From Thermoplasmata archaeon (GTDB lineage Archaea; Thermoplasmatota; Thermoplasmata; Thermoplasmatales; Thermoplasmataceae): 33,379 nucleotides of DNA. Shown here piece after piece: positions 24,427 to 32,940 of this stretch. The stretch lies in contig JAJZZE010000008.1 of assembly GCA_021797735.1 (NCBI GenBank), forward strand, positions 1 to 33,379, written 5' to 3'. A program made the position numbers and the translations under genes. Each line of letters begins with the position of its first letter. Position 1 is the stretch's first letter. The notes under the pieces are model-generated. The model searched no databases. It saw only the letters and a list, made by a program, of their open reading frames with translations, and had not been told where the DNA came from.

Positions 24427-25029
24427 GTGGATAATACATTGAACCAGTACAATATTGAGGGCGAATTTAAACCATCGAAAAAGGCGTATAAATCAGCAAA
24501 AAGTTCTATAAATGCAGGAATAATTACTGCAATGGGGTCTGTAACTACCTTTGGAATCGATATACTGGGATCTGGATACTTTTTCATATATATAGCGATA
24601 TGTGTCGCTTTAGGTTTATCATACACTGTTCTATATTTATTTAATGTAAAATATACATTAAAACTCCAGTACATAATCACAGATTCTGATGTTGGTATTC
24701 TACATAAAAACAAAATAATAGAATCAATACCATTATACACTATAGAAAAACCGGTTATCATCAGAAAAATGCCAAAAAATCATAGGATGCATGACAGTTT
24801 TTCCATATTTTTTATGCCACATAATTTTCTGGATTTAAATGAGATAACTGTAAATAAGGCGCAGGATAGGCATACGTTATATAAATTATATAAGAAGGAT
24901 AAGGGTAAAAATTACGAAAGTTATAATTTCAATAAAACTATAAGAAAAAGGTCCTTTAACTACCTTGACCGTGATACTGTAATTGATGTATTGAAGGTAT
25001 ATAATAAAAATAATAATATCCGGGTTTAA
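24427..25029 (+). CDS. PH-like domain membrane protein
   Basis: 200 aa. A hydrophilic N-terminus (MDNTLNQYNIEGEFKPSKKA) is followed by two membrane helices (about residues 28-72) and a soluble part with YIITDSDVGILHKNKIIES, which resembles the YdbS/bPH-like strand pattern. The C-terminus is very basic. GTG 24427 fits the TATA spacing; TTG 24439, with AGGTGG eight bases before it, is an alternative. The domain assignment is tentative. Confidence 0.5.
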   Translation: MDNTLNQYNIEGEFKPSKKAYKSAKSSINAGIITAMGSVTTFGIDILGSGYFFIYIAICVALGLSYTVLYLFNVKYTLKLQYIITDSDVGILHKNKIIESIPLYTIEKPVIIRKMPKNHRMHDSFSIFFMPHNFLDLNEITVNKAQDRHTLYKLYKKDKGKNYESYNFNKTIRKRSFNYLDRDTVIDVLKVYNKNNNIRV

Positions 25030-25097
25030 TTAACCATTAAATATTAAAAATAAATATATAAAATTCATAAACATCAAAAATCAATACTGTGGGAAAG

Positions 25098-25110
25098 CTT
25101 TTATATAAAT
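25098..25110 (+). promoter_or_regulatory. TATA box of the MFS gene
   Basis: CTTTTATATAAAT is centred 26 nt upstream of the ATG at 25130. Confidence 0.6.
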
Positions 25111-25129
25111 TTCATATCCATGCTATTAC

Positions 25130-26338
25130 ATGTCAAACAAATGGATAATGTTATTGCCCTACTGGTTTCTATTATTCACAATAGGGTTTGGATGGTTTTT
25201 GCTTGCACCGCTGATACCTGCGCTGATAGGCTCATTCCACGTAAGTATCGGATCGATATTGCTTTTGATATCGGCATATGGTTATACCATGGTAATCCTC
25301 GGGCTACTGGCAGGGTATATATCTGCAAAATTTACGGTTAAAACTGCAATTTATGCTTCTGCACTAATATCCGTTGTAGGGTTATTTGGCAGGGCTATTT
25401 CACCTAATTATACAGTATTCCTTGTAACTGGTATAATTGCCGCAATAGCATATCCCATGGCAATGGCACCGGTTGGCAGCATCGCTAAATCGTTATTTCC
25501 AGTGAAATCGAACACTGTTATAGGCATAAGTGTTGGCATACTTTTCCTTGGCCTGGCATCCGGTTCATTTCTCGGGCCATATGCATTCAGTTCGTTTGGC
25601 CTGTCCGGTGCACTATGGCTTACGGCAATCCTTTCAGTAATTGCCGCAGTATTTGTTTTTACTGGCACAAAGGGATATCCTGTGTACTATAAGGGCAAAT
25701 CATTAAAGGGAGTTTTCAAAACCGGAATGGTAAAGAACTGGTATGTTGGCCTTGCCATATCCTCAATGTCGGTAATGTTCGGTTCAATAGGTTCAACCGT
25801 GTTACTGCTGCATAAAATTTCATTAAATTACGCACTGGCATACGGTGGTATTTTTGGCGGACTTGTATTTCTTGGTTCAGCAATAGGTGCTATAATTATA
25901 CCCCCAGTTTTTGAGAGGTATAAAATACTGCACAGGGGTTTTATAATTACCGGCACGTTGATGTTTATATCCATAGCTATTGTGGCTATAAGTTTATCAT
26001 ATTCGGTTTTAATAATAGTTATAGCTACGGGCTATTTCTTATTCGGCATATTCGGAAATGCATACTGGTCCATGGCAATGACATCCACAACAAATTATGT
26101 AAATGATCCAGCACAGGCAGGATTTGCTACCTCCATGTACAGTGTGTTCACAAATCTTGGAGTTGCATTTATACCGGTATTCCTTGGTGTAGATTTTGCA
26201 TCATTATCAACTATAACTACGGGTGTTATCATAGTGCTTGTAATTGAATTAATTGCAATGGCCCTATCACCATTATTAAAAATTGAAAGGGAATCTGAAA
26301 CTGGTAATGGGGCTCATTATGAGGCATCCTCTAAATAA
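25130..26338 (+). CDS. Major facilitator superfamily permease
   Basis: 402 aa with about twelve hydrophobic segments. The N-terminal half carries the usual MFS pattern: WFLLAPLIPALIGSFHVS in helix 1, and GYTMVILGLLAGYISAKFTV matching the loop 2-3 motif. It is cytoplasmic-membrane located. Family members with this N-terminus (CynX/NarK-like and sugar or organic anion carriers) differ in substrate, and no transport substrate can be read here. The charged tail (LKIERESETGNGAHYEASSK) is cytoplasmic. It has its own promoter. Confidence 0.85.
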   Translation: MSNKWIMLLPYWFLLFTIGFGWFLLAPLIPALIGSFHVSIGSILLLISAYGYTMVILGLLAGYISAKFTVKTAIYASALISVVGLFGRAISPNYTVFLVTGIIAAIAYPMAMAPVGSIAKSLFPVKSNTVIGISVGILFLGLASGSFLGPYAFSSFGLSGALWLTAILSVIAAVFVFTGTKGYPVYYKGKSLKGVFKTGMVKNWYVGLAISSMSVMFGSIGSTVLLLHKISLNYALAYGGIFGGLVFLGSAIGAIIIPPVFERYKILHRGFIITGTLMFISIAIVAISLSYSVLIIVIATGYFLFGIFGNAYWSMAMTSTTNYVNDPAQAGFATSMYSVFTNLGVAFIPVFLGVDFASLSTITTGVIIVLVIELIAMALSPLLKIERESETGNGAHYEASSK

Positions 26339-26605
26339 ATTTTTACAGAAATATCTGGACTGTAAATCATTTGCAGGATTACATTAATGCCTCACCGGAT
26401 GGATTATTTTCATTCCGGAATTTATCAAAATAACTATCTACAGATTCCTTTAGCATGGCTGATTTAACTTATTTTAATCCGTAAAGTAATTATTATAGAA
26501 ATAGTATCCCTATTTACTACATACTGTAGGGTTATGTATGGTTTTCTTTATTGTTTACCATATTCCATGGTTTTAGACGATGAATATGATGTATAAATAT
26601 AAATT

Positions 26606-27268
26606 TTAAGATCTGGTAACCATCTTTGCAGCCAGCTGGAATAGCGATATTGAATGCATCCATACCCTTCCAGGACCCCTCATTCTGGCAAAGAACATAC
26701 CTTCACCCTCAAGTCCACCGAGAATCATAGTTTTCAATCCACCTATTCTGGCAACATTATATTCCATGCTATTATCAAAGGCCAGAACATGGCTCAACTC
26801 AACATTTATTTCTTCACCGGGTTTAAGTTCTCTCTCAACAACCTGTCCATGCCCGTGCAGGAAGATTGACCCGTTTCCCGAAAAATTCTCAAGGAAAAGG
26901 CCTTCCCCTCCAAAAATTCCCTGCCACATGCCCGCAAATTTGCTTGAATAACTTATAGACGAATCCATGCATAAAAATGCGTTAAATTCCGCTATAATTC
27001 CATTACCATTAAGGTCTATTTTCACAATTTTCCCGGGTAAAAATCCGGCAGAGCCTATTTCTCCGGGACCATCAACCTTTAACAGGAATACAGCAGAGCC
27101 AGCAAGCATGTGCGAAAACATTCCTTTGAGTCCGCCTGCCCTTACATCAAGTTTCGATGCTGCGTCTTTGTATATTAAATGCCCCGGTTCAATCATTACC
27201 GATTCGCCGCTGGATAAAACAGTTTTAAGGTACTGCACATCTTCACCAATAACATCATAGTCTACCAT
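26606..27268 (-). CDS. AIM24/TIGR00266 family protein
   Basis: 220 aa, all-beta protein with the AIM24 pattern: SGESVMIEPGHLIY (about residues 18-31), GGLKGMFSHMLAGSAVFLLK, VDGPGEIGSAGFLPGKI, then FLCMDSSISYS and the glycine-rich GIFGGEGLFLENFSGNG. Members occur widely in bacteria and archaea, assemble into trimers of double beta-helix type, and lack a settled role. TATA box 26 nt upstream. Confidence 0.85.
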   Translation of the reverse strand: MVDYDVIGEDVQYLKTVLSSGESVMIEPGHLIYKDAASKLDVRAGGLKGMFSHMLAGSAVFLLKVDGPGEIGSAGFLPGKIVKIDLNGNGIIAEFNAFLCMDSSISYSSKFAGMWQGIFGGEGLFLENFSGNGSIFLHGHGQVVERELKPGEEINVELSHVLAFDNSMEYNVARIGGLKTMILGGLEGEGMFFARMRGPGRVWMHSISLFQLAAKMVTRS

Positions 27269-27288
27269 ATTGAGTGTAACTTAAGTTT

Positions 27289-27300
27289 GTATAAATATTT
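27289..27300 (-). promoter_or_regulatory. TATA box of the AIM24-family gene
   Basis: On the minus strand AAATATTTATAC, centred 26 nt upstream of the ATG at 27268. Confidence 0.55.
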
Positions 27301-27403
27301 TTATATTCCAGTAATGTTAATATTTAATTTGAAGCCTGTAAAATGGAATTAGAATCCATATGGGCCTTTTGGGGATGGAAAAAAACCAACAATAGCCCAA
27401 TTA

Positions 27404-27621
27404 AGGGGATACCCCTATATAAATGATTGAACAGGCCTGTGATCTAAATAAATCAAATATATATAATGAGAACCCTCTGATGCGTTAAAATATCAATGGG
27501 TTTTTCCTGTATAACCTTAAAAACAGATAAAATAAGCATAACAATAAAAACACTGTGTATGAATCTAAGGTGTTAATGCCCTTAAATGTGTATTATTCCC
27601 TATGAGGGGGTGCGGCATTAA
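27404..27621. other. Intergenic region with several inverted repeats upstream of the lipid operon
   Basis: The 405-nt gap before 27674 has no gene. It contains AGGGG-ATA-CCCCT (27404-27416), the perfect ACAGGCCTGT (27431-27440), and a longer inverted repeat TTAATGCC (27573-27580) / GGCATTAA (27614-27621), with an inner CCCT-ATG-AGGG. All lie upstream of the TATA box, so they are more likely DNA-level sites than a leader RNA. Confidence 0.4.
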
Positions 27622-27641
27622 ATAATAACAGGGCATTCATA

Positions 27642-27655
27642 ATATTTATATATAC
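27642..27655 (+). promoter_or_regulatory. TATA box of the AGPS-like/GlpD/DAGK operon
   Basis: ATATTTATATATAC is centred 26 nt upstream of the GTG at 27674 and predicts a leaderless first gene. Confidence 0.55.
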
Positions 27656-27673
27656 AGAACCTGTATAATATAT

Positions 27674-29176
27674 GTGAAAAAAATTCCAGTACTCTATGGG
27701 TATAACATTGACCGTGACTTTTCACGGGAATTTTCCTACATTGAGGATATTTTCGGGATAAAGTCTGATGAGATATGGGATGGTACCATTGGTATAGATG
27801 ATAAGGAATATATGAATATACCTGATGGGGCTAACAGTTATTTTGACAGGGCATATACCACTTTTGACCTGGAAAACAGATTCATTCATTCAACCGGAAA
27901 ATCTTCTGTTGAGGTTCTTAAATGGAGGCTTGGAATTAAACCGCACATAGTTGATGCTGTTCTGGAGCCGGATTATTCTAACGTATCTGATATAATAAAA
28001 AACCTGAAAGATTCTGGTTACAGGGCACTTATATATGGTGGCGGTACATCTGTTAACGGGTCCTTTATCATGGAAGATTCAGAAAAATTTGTATCAATGG
28101 ATACCTCCAGGTTAAATAAAATAAAAATAAATGGGTCTATGGTTACAGCCGGTGCCGGAGTAAGGGGTGCTGAACTTGAGGAGTACCTGAATACATATGG
28201 GCTGACATGCGGGCAGTTTCCGGAATCATTCAGATACTCCACAGTTGGTGGATGGATAGCCACAAAGGCAATAGGCCAGGAATCAAACCTGTATGGTGGG
28301 ATTGAAGATATGGTGATATCACTTAAAGCAGCAACATCCAGTGGAATATATAAGGATAATTGTGTACCCAGGGAATCGGCAGGCACAGAGGTAAAATCAA
28401 TTTTTACCGGAAGTGAGGGAAATTATGGAATCATAATGGAGGCAACATTAAAGGCTTTCAAAATGCCGGCACAGCGGTATTATAAATCTTACATATTCGG
28501 GGACTTTATTTCCGGAATTGAGTATATAAGGTCATTAAAAAATGTACCCACAGTACTGAGGTTTTCTGATGCAACTGAAACGGAAATAGCCATAAAGAGT
28601 TCTGGTGATACATTGCTTAAAAGGGTTTTCTTAAACTACCTGAAGATAAGACATGCTGATAGTGGGTGTATTATGGTAATGGTCAATAATGATAATAAAA
28701 ATGAGTATAGAGTGAAAAATGCTGTTTATACGGGCAAATATCCTGCGGTCCAGTGGTTCAGGGATAGGTATTCCAGGCCAGGAATTGCCAGTATTCTATG
28801 GAAACATGGCTATATCCCGGATACACTTGAAACATCTGCAGCGTGGGATGACCTCAAACCACTGTATGAAAGTACCATTGCAGTTTTTAATTCTATAAAA
28901 ACAGAACTAAAATTTTCTGGCATAATCATGGCACATATATCACATGTATACCTGACCGGTGCATGCATATATTTTACCATAATAATCAGATCTGACAGAC
29001 CCATGGAGCACCTGATGGAAATAAGGCATAAGATGGTAAATAATTTCCTGAAAAACCATGCAGCAATTACAGACCACCATGGAATCGGCACACTCTTCAG
29101 GGAATATTTAAGTGAGGAGGAACTATCCCTGCAGTCCAGGCTATACGATCCGGTTTTTTCGAGGTGGTATACATAG
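27674..29176 (+). CDS. FAD-linked oxidase resembling alkyldihydroxyacetone-phosphate synthase (AGPS)
   Basis: 500 aa FAD_binding_4-type protein. It has the FAD loop YGGGTSVNG (about 119-127), then PESFRYSTVGGWIATKAIGQ (from about 182), DTLETSAAWDDL (about 382), SHVYLTGACIYFT (about 421) and DHHGIG (about 467). These blocks match AGPS, which replaces the acyl group of acyl-DHAP with an alcohol to form an ether. AGPS has HHH where this has DHH, the tyrosine of the T-x-Y block is present, and the protein ends early (DPVFSRWYT), so the last family block is missing. Related FAD enzymes oxidise glycolate or lactate, so the reaction is open. First gene of the operon; GTG 27674 suits the TATA box. 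Confidence 0.85.
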   Translation: MKKIPVLYGYNIDRDFSREFSYIEDIFGIKSDEIWDGTIGIDDKEYMNIPDGANSYFDRAYTTFDLENRFIHSTGKSSVEVLKWRLGIKPHIVDAVLEPDYSNVSDIIKNLKDSGYRALIYGGGTSVNGSFIMEDSEKFVSMDTSRLNKIKINGSMVTAGAGVRGAELEEYLNTYGLTCGQFPESFRYSTVGGWIATKAIGQESNLYGGIEDMVISLKAATSSGIYKDNCVPRESAGTEVKSIFTGSEGNYGIIMEATLKAFKMPAQRYYKSYIFGDFISGIEYIRSLKNVPTVLRFSDATETEIAIKSSGDTLLKRVFLNYLKIRHADSGCIMVMVNNDNKNEYRVKNAVYTGKYPAVQWFRDRYSRPGIASILWKHGYIPDTLETSAAWDDLKPLYESTIAVFNSIKTELKFSGIIMAHISHVYLTGACIYFTIIIRSDRPMEHLMEIRHKMVNNFLKNHAAITDHHGIGTLFREYLSEEELSLQSRLYDPVFSRWYT

Positions 29177-30507
29177 ATTTTGAATTTTCATGGCATACAA
29201 GAAATAACATTCTCAGGGATATAGATGGGACAAAATTTGATGTTGCCATTATTGGTGGTGGAATTACAGGTGCGGGCATAGCGAATATACTTGCGGAAAA
29301 CGGAATCAGTACAGTTCTCATTGACCAGAATGACTTTGCCTCGGGTACCAGTTCCGGCTCCTCAAAACTTATCCATGGTGGACTGCGTTATCTACAGCAG
29401 GGAAGAATTTTAGAGGTTTACCATCTGTTAAAGGAGAGAAATTATCTACTCAAAAATACAGATATAGTTAAGAAGTTAAACTTCCGCATACTTACAGGAA
29501 AAAATATGTGGAATACATCAGAGATCAGGTTTGGATTATTTTTATATAATATTATGTCAGGTTACCTGCATTTACCACATTTTGTAAAAAATAATGGTGA
29601 ATATAAATCTAATATTTCTGGGTATTTTAACTATTATGATGGCGTAACCGTAGATTCAGAACTTGTAATATATAATATTGTGTCGGCTTTCAGGCACGGT
29701 GCGGCATGCCTTAATTATTGCAAACTTATAGGTGCATCAAAACATAGTGGAAATTACAGCCTTGAGATTGAAAATGTTATTACCGGGAAGAATTTTAAGG
29801 TTCATTCATTTATTGTTATAAATGCTGCAGGCCCATGGGGAAATACTGTATCATATATACTTGGTGCCGGCACAGTTAAGAATTTCCACCTGAGCCGTGG
29901 AATTCATATAGTGTTTCCATCAGAACTGTGGAATGACCAGAACGCTGTTGTTGTGAAGTCAGCAGTTTATGGGAGGCAGCTATTCATAATACCTGCTGGA
30001 AAGGTTGTATATACAGGAACCACCGATAATTTTGTGGATGCACCGGATAGTTTTTCCGTACCGGAAGGGGATATTAAATACCTGATTAATAGCATCAAAC
30101 CTTTATTTCCGCAATTCACAGAGGATAAAATAATTTACTCCTTCGCAGGCATCCGTGTACTCATTGGCAGTGGCAGCAACCCGGGCAAAATAACACGTGA
30201 TTTCAGCATTGGTGAATCGGATAGAATTATTACTGTTCTTGGCGGAAAGATTACAGACTATAGAATTGCAGCAAGGAAAACCGCAAAAATAGTGGGAAAT
30301 CTGATGGGTAAAAAACTGAAAATAAAAAATATGCCATATACTGATTATTCAAGGAATAAGGAGGATGTAATGGATAATATTTTAATGCATGAATGCCCAG
30401 TAAAAATAGAGGACGTAATACGCAGGCGGATTGCTGCGAGCATATATGATCCAGAGCAACTTCCGGCAATTATAAACAGGCTTGCTGATACATTTGATGG
30501 TGAATGA
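29164..30507 (+). CDS. GlpA/GlpD-type FAD-dependent glycerol-3-phosphate dehydrogenase
   Basis: Oxidises sn-glycerol 3-phosphate to DHAP, passing electrons to the quinone pool. Up to 447 aa, with the FAD motif DVAIIGGGITGAGIA (about 27-41), the family signature SSGSSKLIHGGLRYL and a late GGKITDYRIAARKTAK. It overlaps the upstream oxidase gene by 13 nt. GTG 29164 is the ordinary start candidate, but it lies inside the ribosome-binding site GAGGTGG (29161-29167); ATA at 29173 sits five bases past it, so the true start may be ATA. The C-terminal domain is shorter than in bacterial GlpD. No membrane-anchor subunit is encoded next to it. Confidence 0.88.
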   Translation: MVYIDFEFSWHTRNNILRDIDGTKFDVAIIGGGITGAGIANILAENGISTVLIDQNDFASGTSSGSSKLIHGGLRYLQQGRILEVYHLLKERNYLLKNTDIVKKLNFRILTGKNMWNTSEIRFGLFLYNIMSGYLHLPHFVKNNGEYKSNISGYFNYYDGVTVDSELVIYNIVSAFRHGAACLNYCKLIGASKHSGNYSLEIENVITGKNFKVHSFIVINAAGPWGNTVSYILGAGTVKNFHLSRGIHIVFPSELWNDQNAVVVKSAVYGRQLFIIPAGKVVYTGTTDNFVDAPDSFSVPEGDIKYLINSIKPLFPQFTEDKIIYSFAGIRVLIGSGSNPGKITRDFSIGESDRIITVLGGKITDYRIAARKTAKIVGNLMGKKLKIKNMPYTDYSRNKEDVMDNILMHECPVKIEDVIRRRIAASIYDPEQLPAIINRLADTFDGE

Positions 30508-30509
30508 AT

Positions 30510-31382
30510 ATGAGGGTACATATCATTGTAAATAAATATGCGGGGAAAGGAAACGGGGAACAGATGATGGATGAAATAAAAACAATGCTAACAGGTGTTA
30601 ATATTTCCTCGTCATTTACAGAAAGAACTCCCGATGCCCTTATAAAATACATAAAGGAAAACCAGGATATAACCCATCTTATTGCCATAGGCGGTGATGG
30701 TACAATGAATCAGTGTGCCCAGGCCCTTGCCTGGAGCAATATTATACTTATCCCGGTTCCCGCCGGGACTGGAACAGATTTTGTTAGAACTGTGGGAAAA
30801 TTATCACCGGAAATAATTATGGATGTTATTAAAAATGATAATTTCCGGTACTGTGACCTTGGTAAAATTACCTCGGACATATTTTCCGGATTTTTTATAA
30901 ATGTTATGGAGGCGGGGATGGGGGGAGCAGTTATGAAACGTGTGAATTCAACCGGTGCAAGAAGTGGATTAACCATATCATCTTCCATATTAAAGGAGGT
31001 ATTAAGGGGCAATAAATACAGGCTTATCATGAAATCTGAAGAGAGAGATTACAGTGGGAATATTATGGATGTGGTTATTGCAAATGGCCAGTACTACGGC
31101 AAAGGAATTCATATATCCCCTGAATCAATACTGGATGATGGTTTTCTGGATGTACATATTATTAAATATATGCCGCGCCTTAAAACGCTATCAAAACTGA
31201 GGACATTAAAAAATGGGACATATATAAGGGATGAAAATGTGGTTAACCTGAAAATCCGTGAAGTATCCATTGATTCTGATGGCCCTGTAGAGATAGACGG
31301 TGAAAGTTTTGGTCCGGGAAAAATGAAAATAAGGGTGTGCCACAACGCATTGAAAATTTTCAGTCAGGATTTCAAACCCTGA
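30510..31382 (+). CDS. DAGK-family lipid kinase (YegS/DgkB-like)
   Basis: 290 aa of the diacylglycerol kinase catalytic family, which includes YegS, DgkB and sphingosine kinases. It has VNKYAGKGNG at the N-terminus, the ATP-site motif GGDGTMN (about 61-67), PAGTGTDFVRTVG (about 84-96) and ISPESILDDGFLDV (about 195-208). It should phosphorylate a lipid alcohol with ATP; an NAD kinase is less likely because the C-terminal part has the DAGK pattern. ATG 30510 is chosen because GGTGA (30499-30503) lies six bases before it; ATG 30504 would overlap the glpD stop but abuts that site. Last gene of the operon. Confidence 0.85.
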   Translation: MRVHIIVNKYAGKGNGEQMMDEIKTMLTGVNISSSFTERTPDALIKYIKENQDITHLIAIGGDGTMNQCAQALAWSNIILIPVPAGTGTDFVRTVGKLSPEIIMDVIKNDNFRYCDLGKITSDIFSGFFINVMEAGMGGAVMKRVNSTGARSGLTISSSILKEVLRGNKYRLIMKSEERDYSGNIMDVVIANGQYYGKGIHISPESILDDGFLDVHIIKYMPRLKTLSKLRTLKNGTYIRDENVVNLKIREVSIDSDGPVEIDGESFGPGKMKIRVCHNALKIFSQDFKP

Positions 31383-31442
31383 TAGGGAGCCTGTGTAATA
31401 TAAAAAGTTTTTATATATATTCATCAGTGTAATTCCTGCCCA

Positions 31443-31553
31443 CTAATTCTCTGTTATTGGGAAATTTTTATAGCCCACAACCTTTTTTGGTGCTTCTTCT
31501 TCTAACTCCATGGAATTAAGATTTGAACGGTAATTCCTGAAAAAATTATCTGT
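31443..31553 (-). pseudogene. Coding-like fragment, minus strand
   Basis: The frame is open for 37 codons between two stops and reads NFFRNYRSNLNSMELEEEA followed by PKKVVGYKNFPITEN and stop. The composition is protein-like, with an ATG inside but no TATA box or ribosome-binding site. It may be the 3' end of a lost gene, possibly a transposase. No family is recognised. The rest of the 274-nt gap (31383-31656) shows only AT-rich promoter sequence. Confidence 0.3.
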
Positions 31554-31656
31554 TCAGTTATATCCGGCACTCACTGTCATATAAGTGTCAGAAGTTATGA
31601 GATCAAGATAACATACTTATGGAAATATTTCTATATTATATTATATTAAAGCGTTT

Positions 31657-32883
31657 ATGAATAAGATAATGGTTATTGTTATAACATGGATAGTGATAAT
31701 ATCTGGATTTGCATCTGTTTTATATATAAGTAACGATACAAACAATAAAAACGGTAATAACCATAATAACACACCATATTATATTAAAAATGGCACTGGA
31801 CCTGCAGGGGCAGCAGGGTTCTATCCTGCAGGCATGCCCTTATCCCAGAAATCATCCTTACATAACTTTGCAATGTTCTCCTATAACAGGTATGGCATGA
31901 ATATGAGTTCAAACGCACTTGATCACCTTCAGTATACATCGGACCTTAATTTTATGCGGTGGTATGAATCAAATTATTATTTCATATCCCCGGGGCACAG
32001 GGGAATAACTAGAGCCAATGCCTCAGCACTTATTGGAATGCGGGAAAGGAGTAGCCAGTCTGCAAAAAGATCTGTGAATGCAGTTGTACAGTATGAGATG
32101 AACCAGCATTCAACAAAAAATAAGATCAATGCAATGTCTATTGCAGAACACCGTAAGGGTACTCTGGTATCAGAGAAAACCATAAGTTATGATAACCATA
32201 CAGCAGATATGCTAACCTACAGGTATTCACACAACAACCAGACCATAATGTACAACCTGGTTAGATATAATGGAAAGTTTATACTGACAGACCCTACATT
32301 CCGTCTCAACTCATTCACCATACACTGGGGATGGGACGGTATTATATCAGGAACCAGCTATAACCTCTATTTAAATTTTTACAATTATAACAGTGCAAAT
32401 GCCTTTAAGAATTTTGTTTGGGGTGCATTGACATTAACAGCAATTATAAGTGATATTATAGATGCTGCATTCTGGATTATTGTGGGTGCTGCCACTGCCG
32501 GTGCCTCTGTTGTTGCTGGTGTGCTTCTTGGTATAGTTACCGGGGTTGGTGGAGATTTACTTGGAACAACACCCCCAAATCAGATATACAACAACGTGAA
32601 TACATTATTCAAAAATGAATGGGGCTATTCCGGTAATTTCAGGCTAGTTTTTACTGCCAATCTCTGGGAGGGGGGGCTACTTCCAGAATTTGCTGTCTGG
32701 GGCAGGATCAATCCCGGGAATTCATTATACGAGGTATTTCAATCATTTCAGTATTTGACAGCACATGAAGCGGATAGTTTTGTTACAGGTTACTATAATG
32801 TCCTGACAAAGGAATATGGAACAAACAAATATAATTACATAGGCTCCCCCTCAGTATGGGAAAACTGGTTAAATAATTATTAG
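31657..32883 (+). CDS. Exported protein with a long hydrophobic hairpin, unidentified
   Basis: 408 aa. N-terminal signal anchor (about residues 4-24), then a hydrophilic Asn/Tyr-rich exterior region. From about residue 250 a long apolar stretch rich in Gly and Ala (FVWGALTLTAIISDIIDAAF and WIIVGAATAGASVVAGVLLG) forms a plausible helical hairpin. The tail (about 306-408) is again hydrophilic. There is no cysteine, unlike the exported proteins at the left end. The hairpin in a secreted protein recalls pore-forming toxins such as archaeocins, but no sequence family is recognised. A small three-TM gene follows closely. Confidence 0.65.
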   Translation: MNKIMVIVITWIVIISGFASVLYISNDTNNKNGNNHNNTPYYIKNGTGPAGAAGFYPAGMPLSQKSSLHNFAMFSYNRYGMNMSSNALDHLQYTSDLNFMRWYESNYYFISPGHRGITRANASALIGMRERSSQSAKRSVNAVVQYEMNQHSTKNKINAMSIAEHRKGTLVSEKTISYDNHTADMLTYRYSHNNQTIMYNLVRYNGKFILTDPTFRLNSFTIHWGWDGIISGTSYNLYLNFYNYNSANAFKNFVWGALTLTAIISDIIDAAFWIIVGAATAGASVVAGVLLGIVTGVGGDLLGTTPPNQIYNNVNTLFKNEWGYSGNFRLVFTANLWEGGLLPEFAVWGRINPGNSLYEVFQSFQYLTAHEADSFVTGYYNVLTKEYGTNKYNYIGSPSVWENWLNNY

Positions 32884-32887
32884 GTGG
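32883..32887 (+). promoter_or_regulatory. Ribosome-binding site for the small membrane protein gene
   Basis: GGTGG overlaps the last base of the TAG stop of the upstream gene and lies four bases before ATG 32892. That spacing equals the one at 16996. It shows that the following gene is meant to be translated from 32892, although that frame closes after seven codons. Confidence 0.5.
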
Positions 32888-32940
32888 CAAAATGAAAAAG
32901 GTGATGTATTATTAATTATTATTCCCTCTTTATTGATTCC

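Noticed and set aside
27674-29176. Annotation as glycolate or D-lactate dehydrogenase (GlcD/Dld)
   Set aside because: The blocks STVGGWIATKAIGQ, ETSAAWD and GACIYF match AGPS better, although the reaction stays open.
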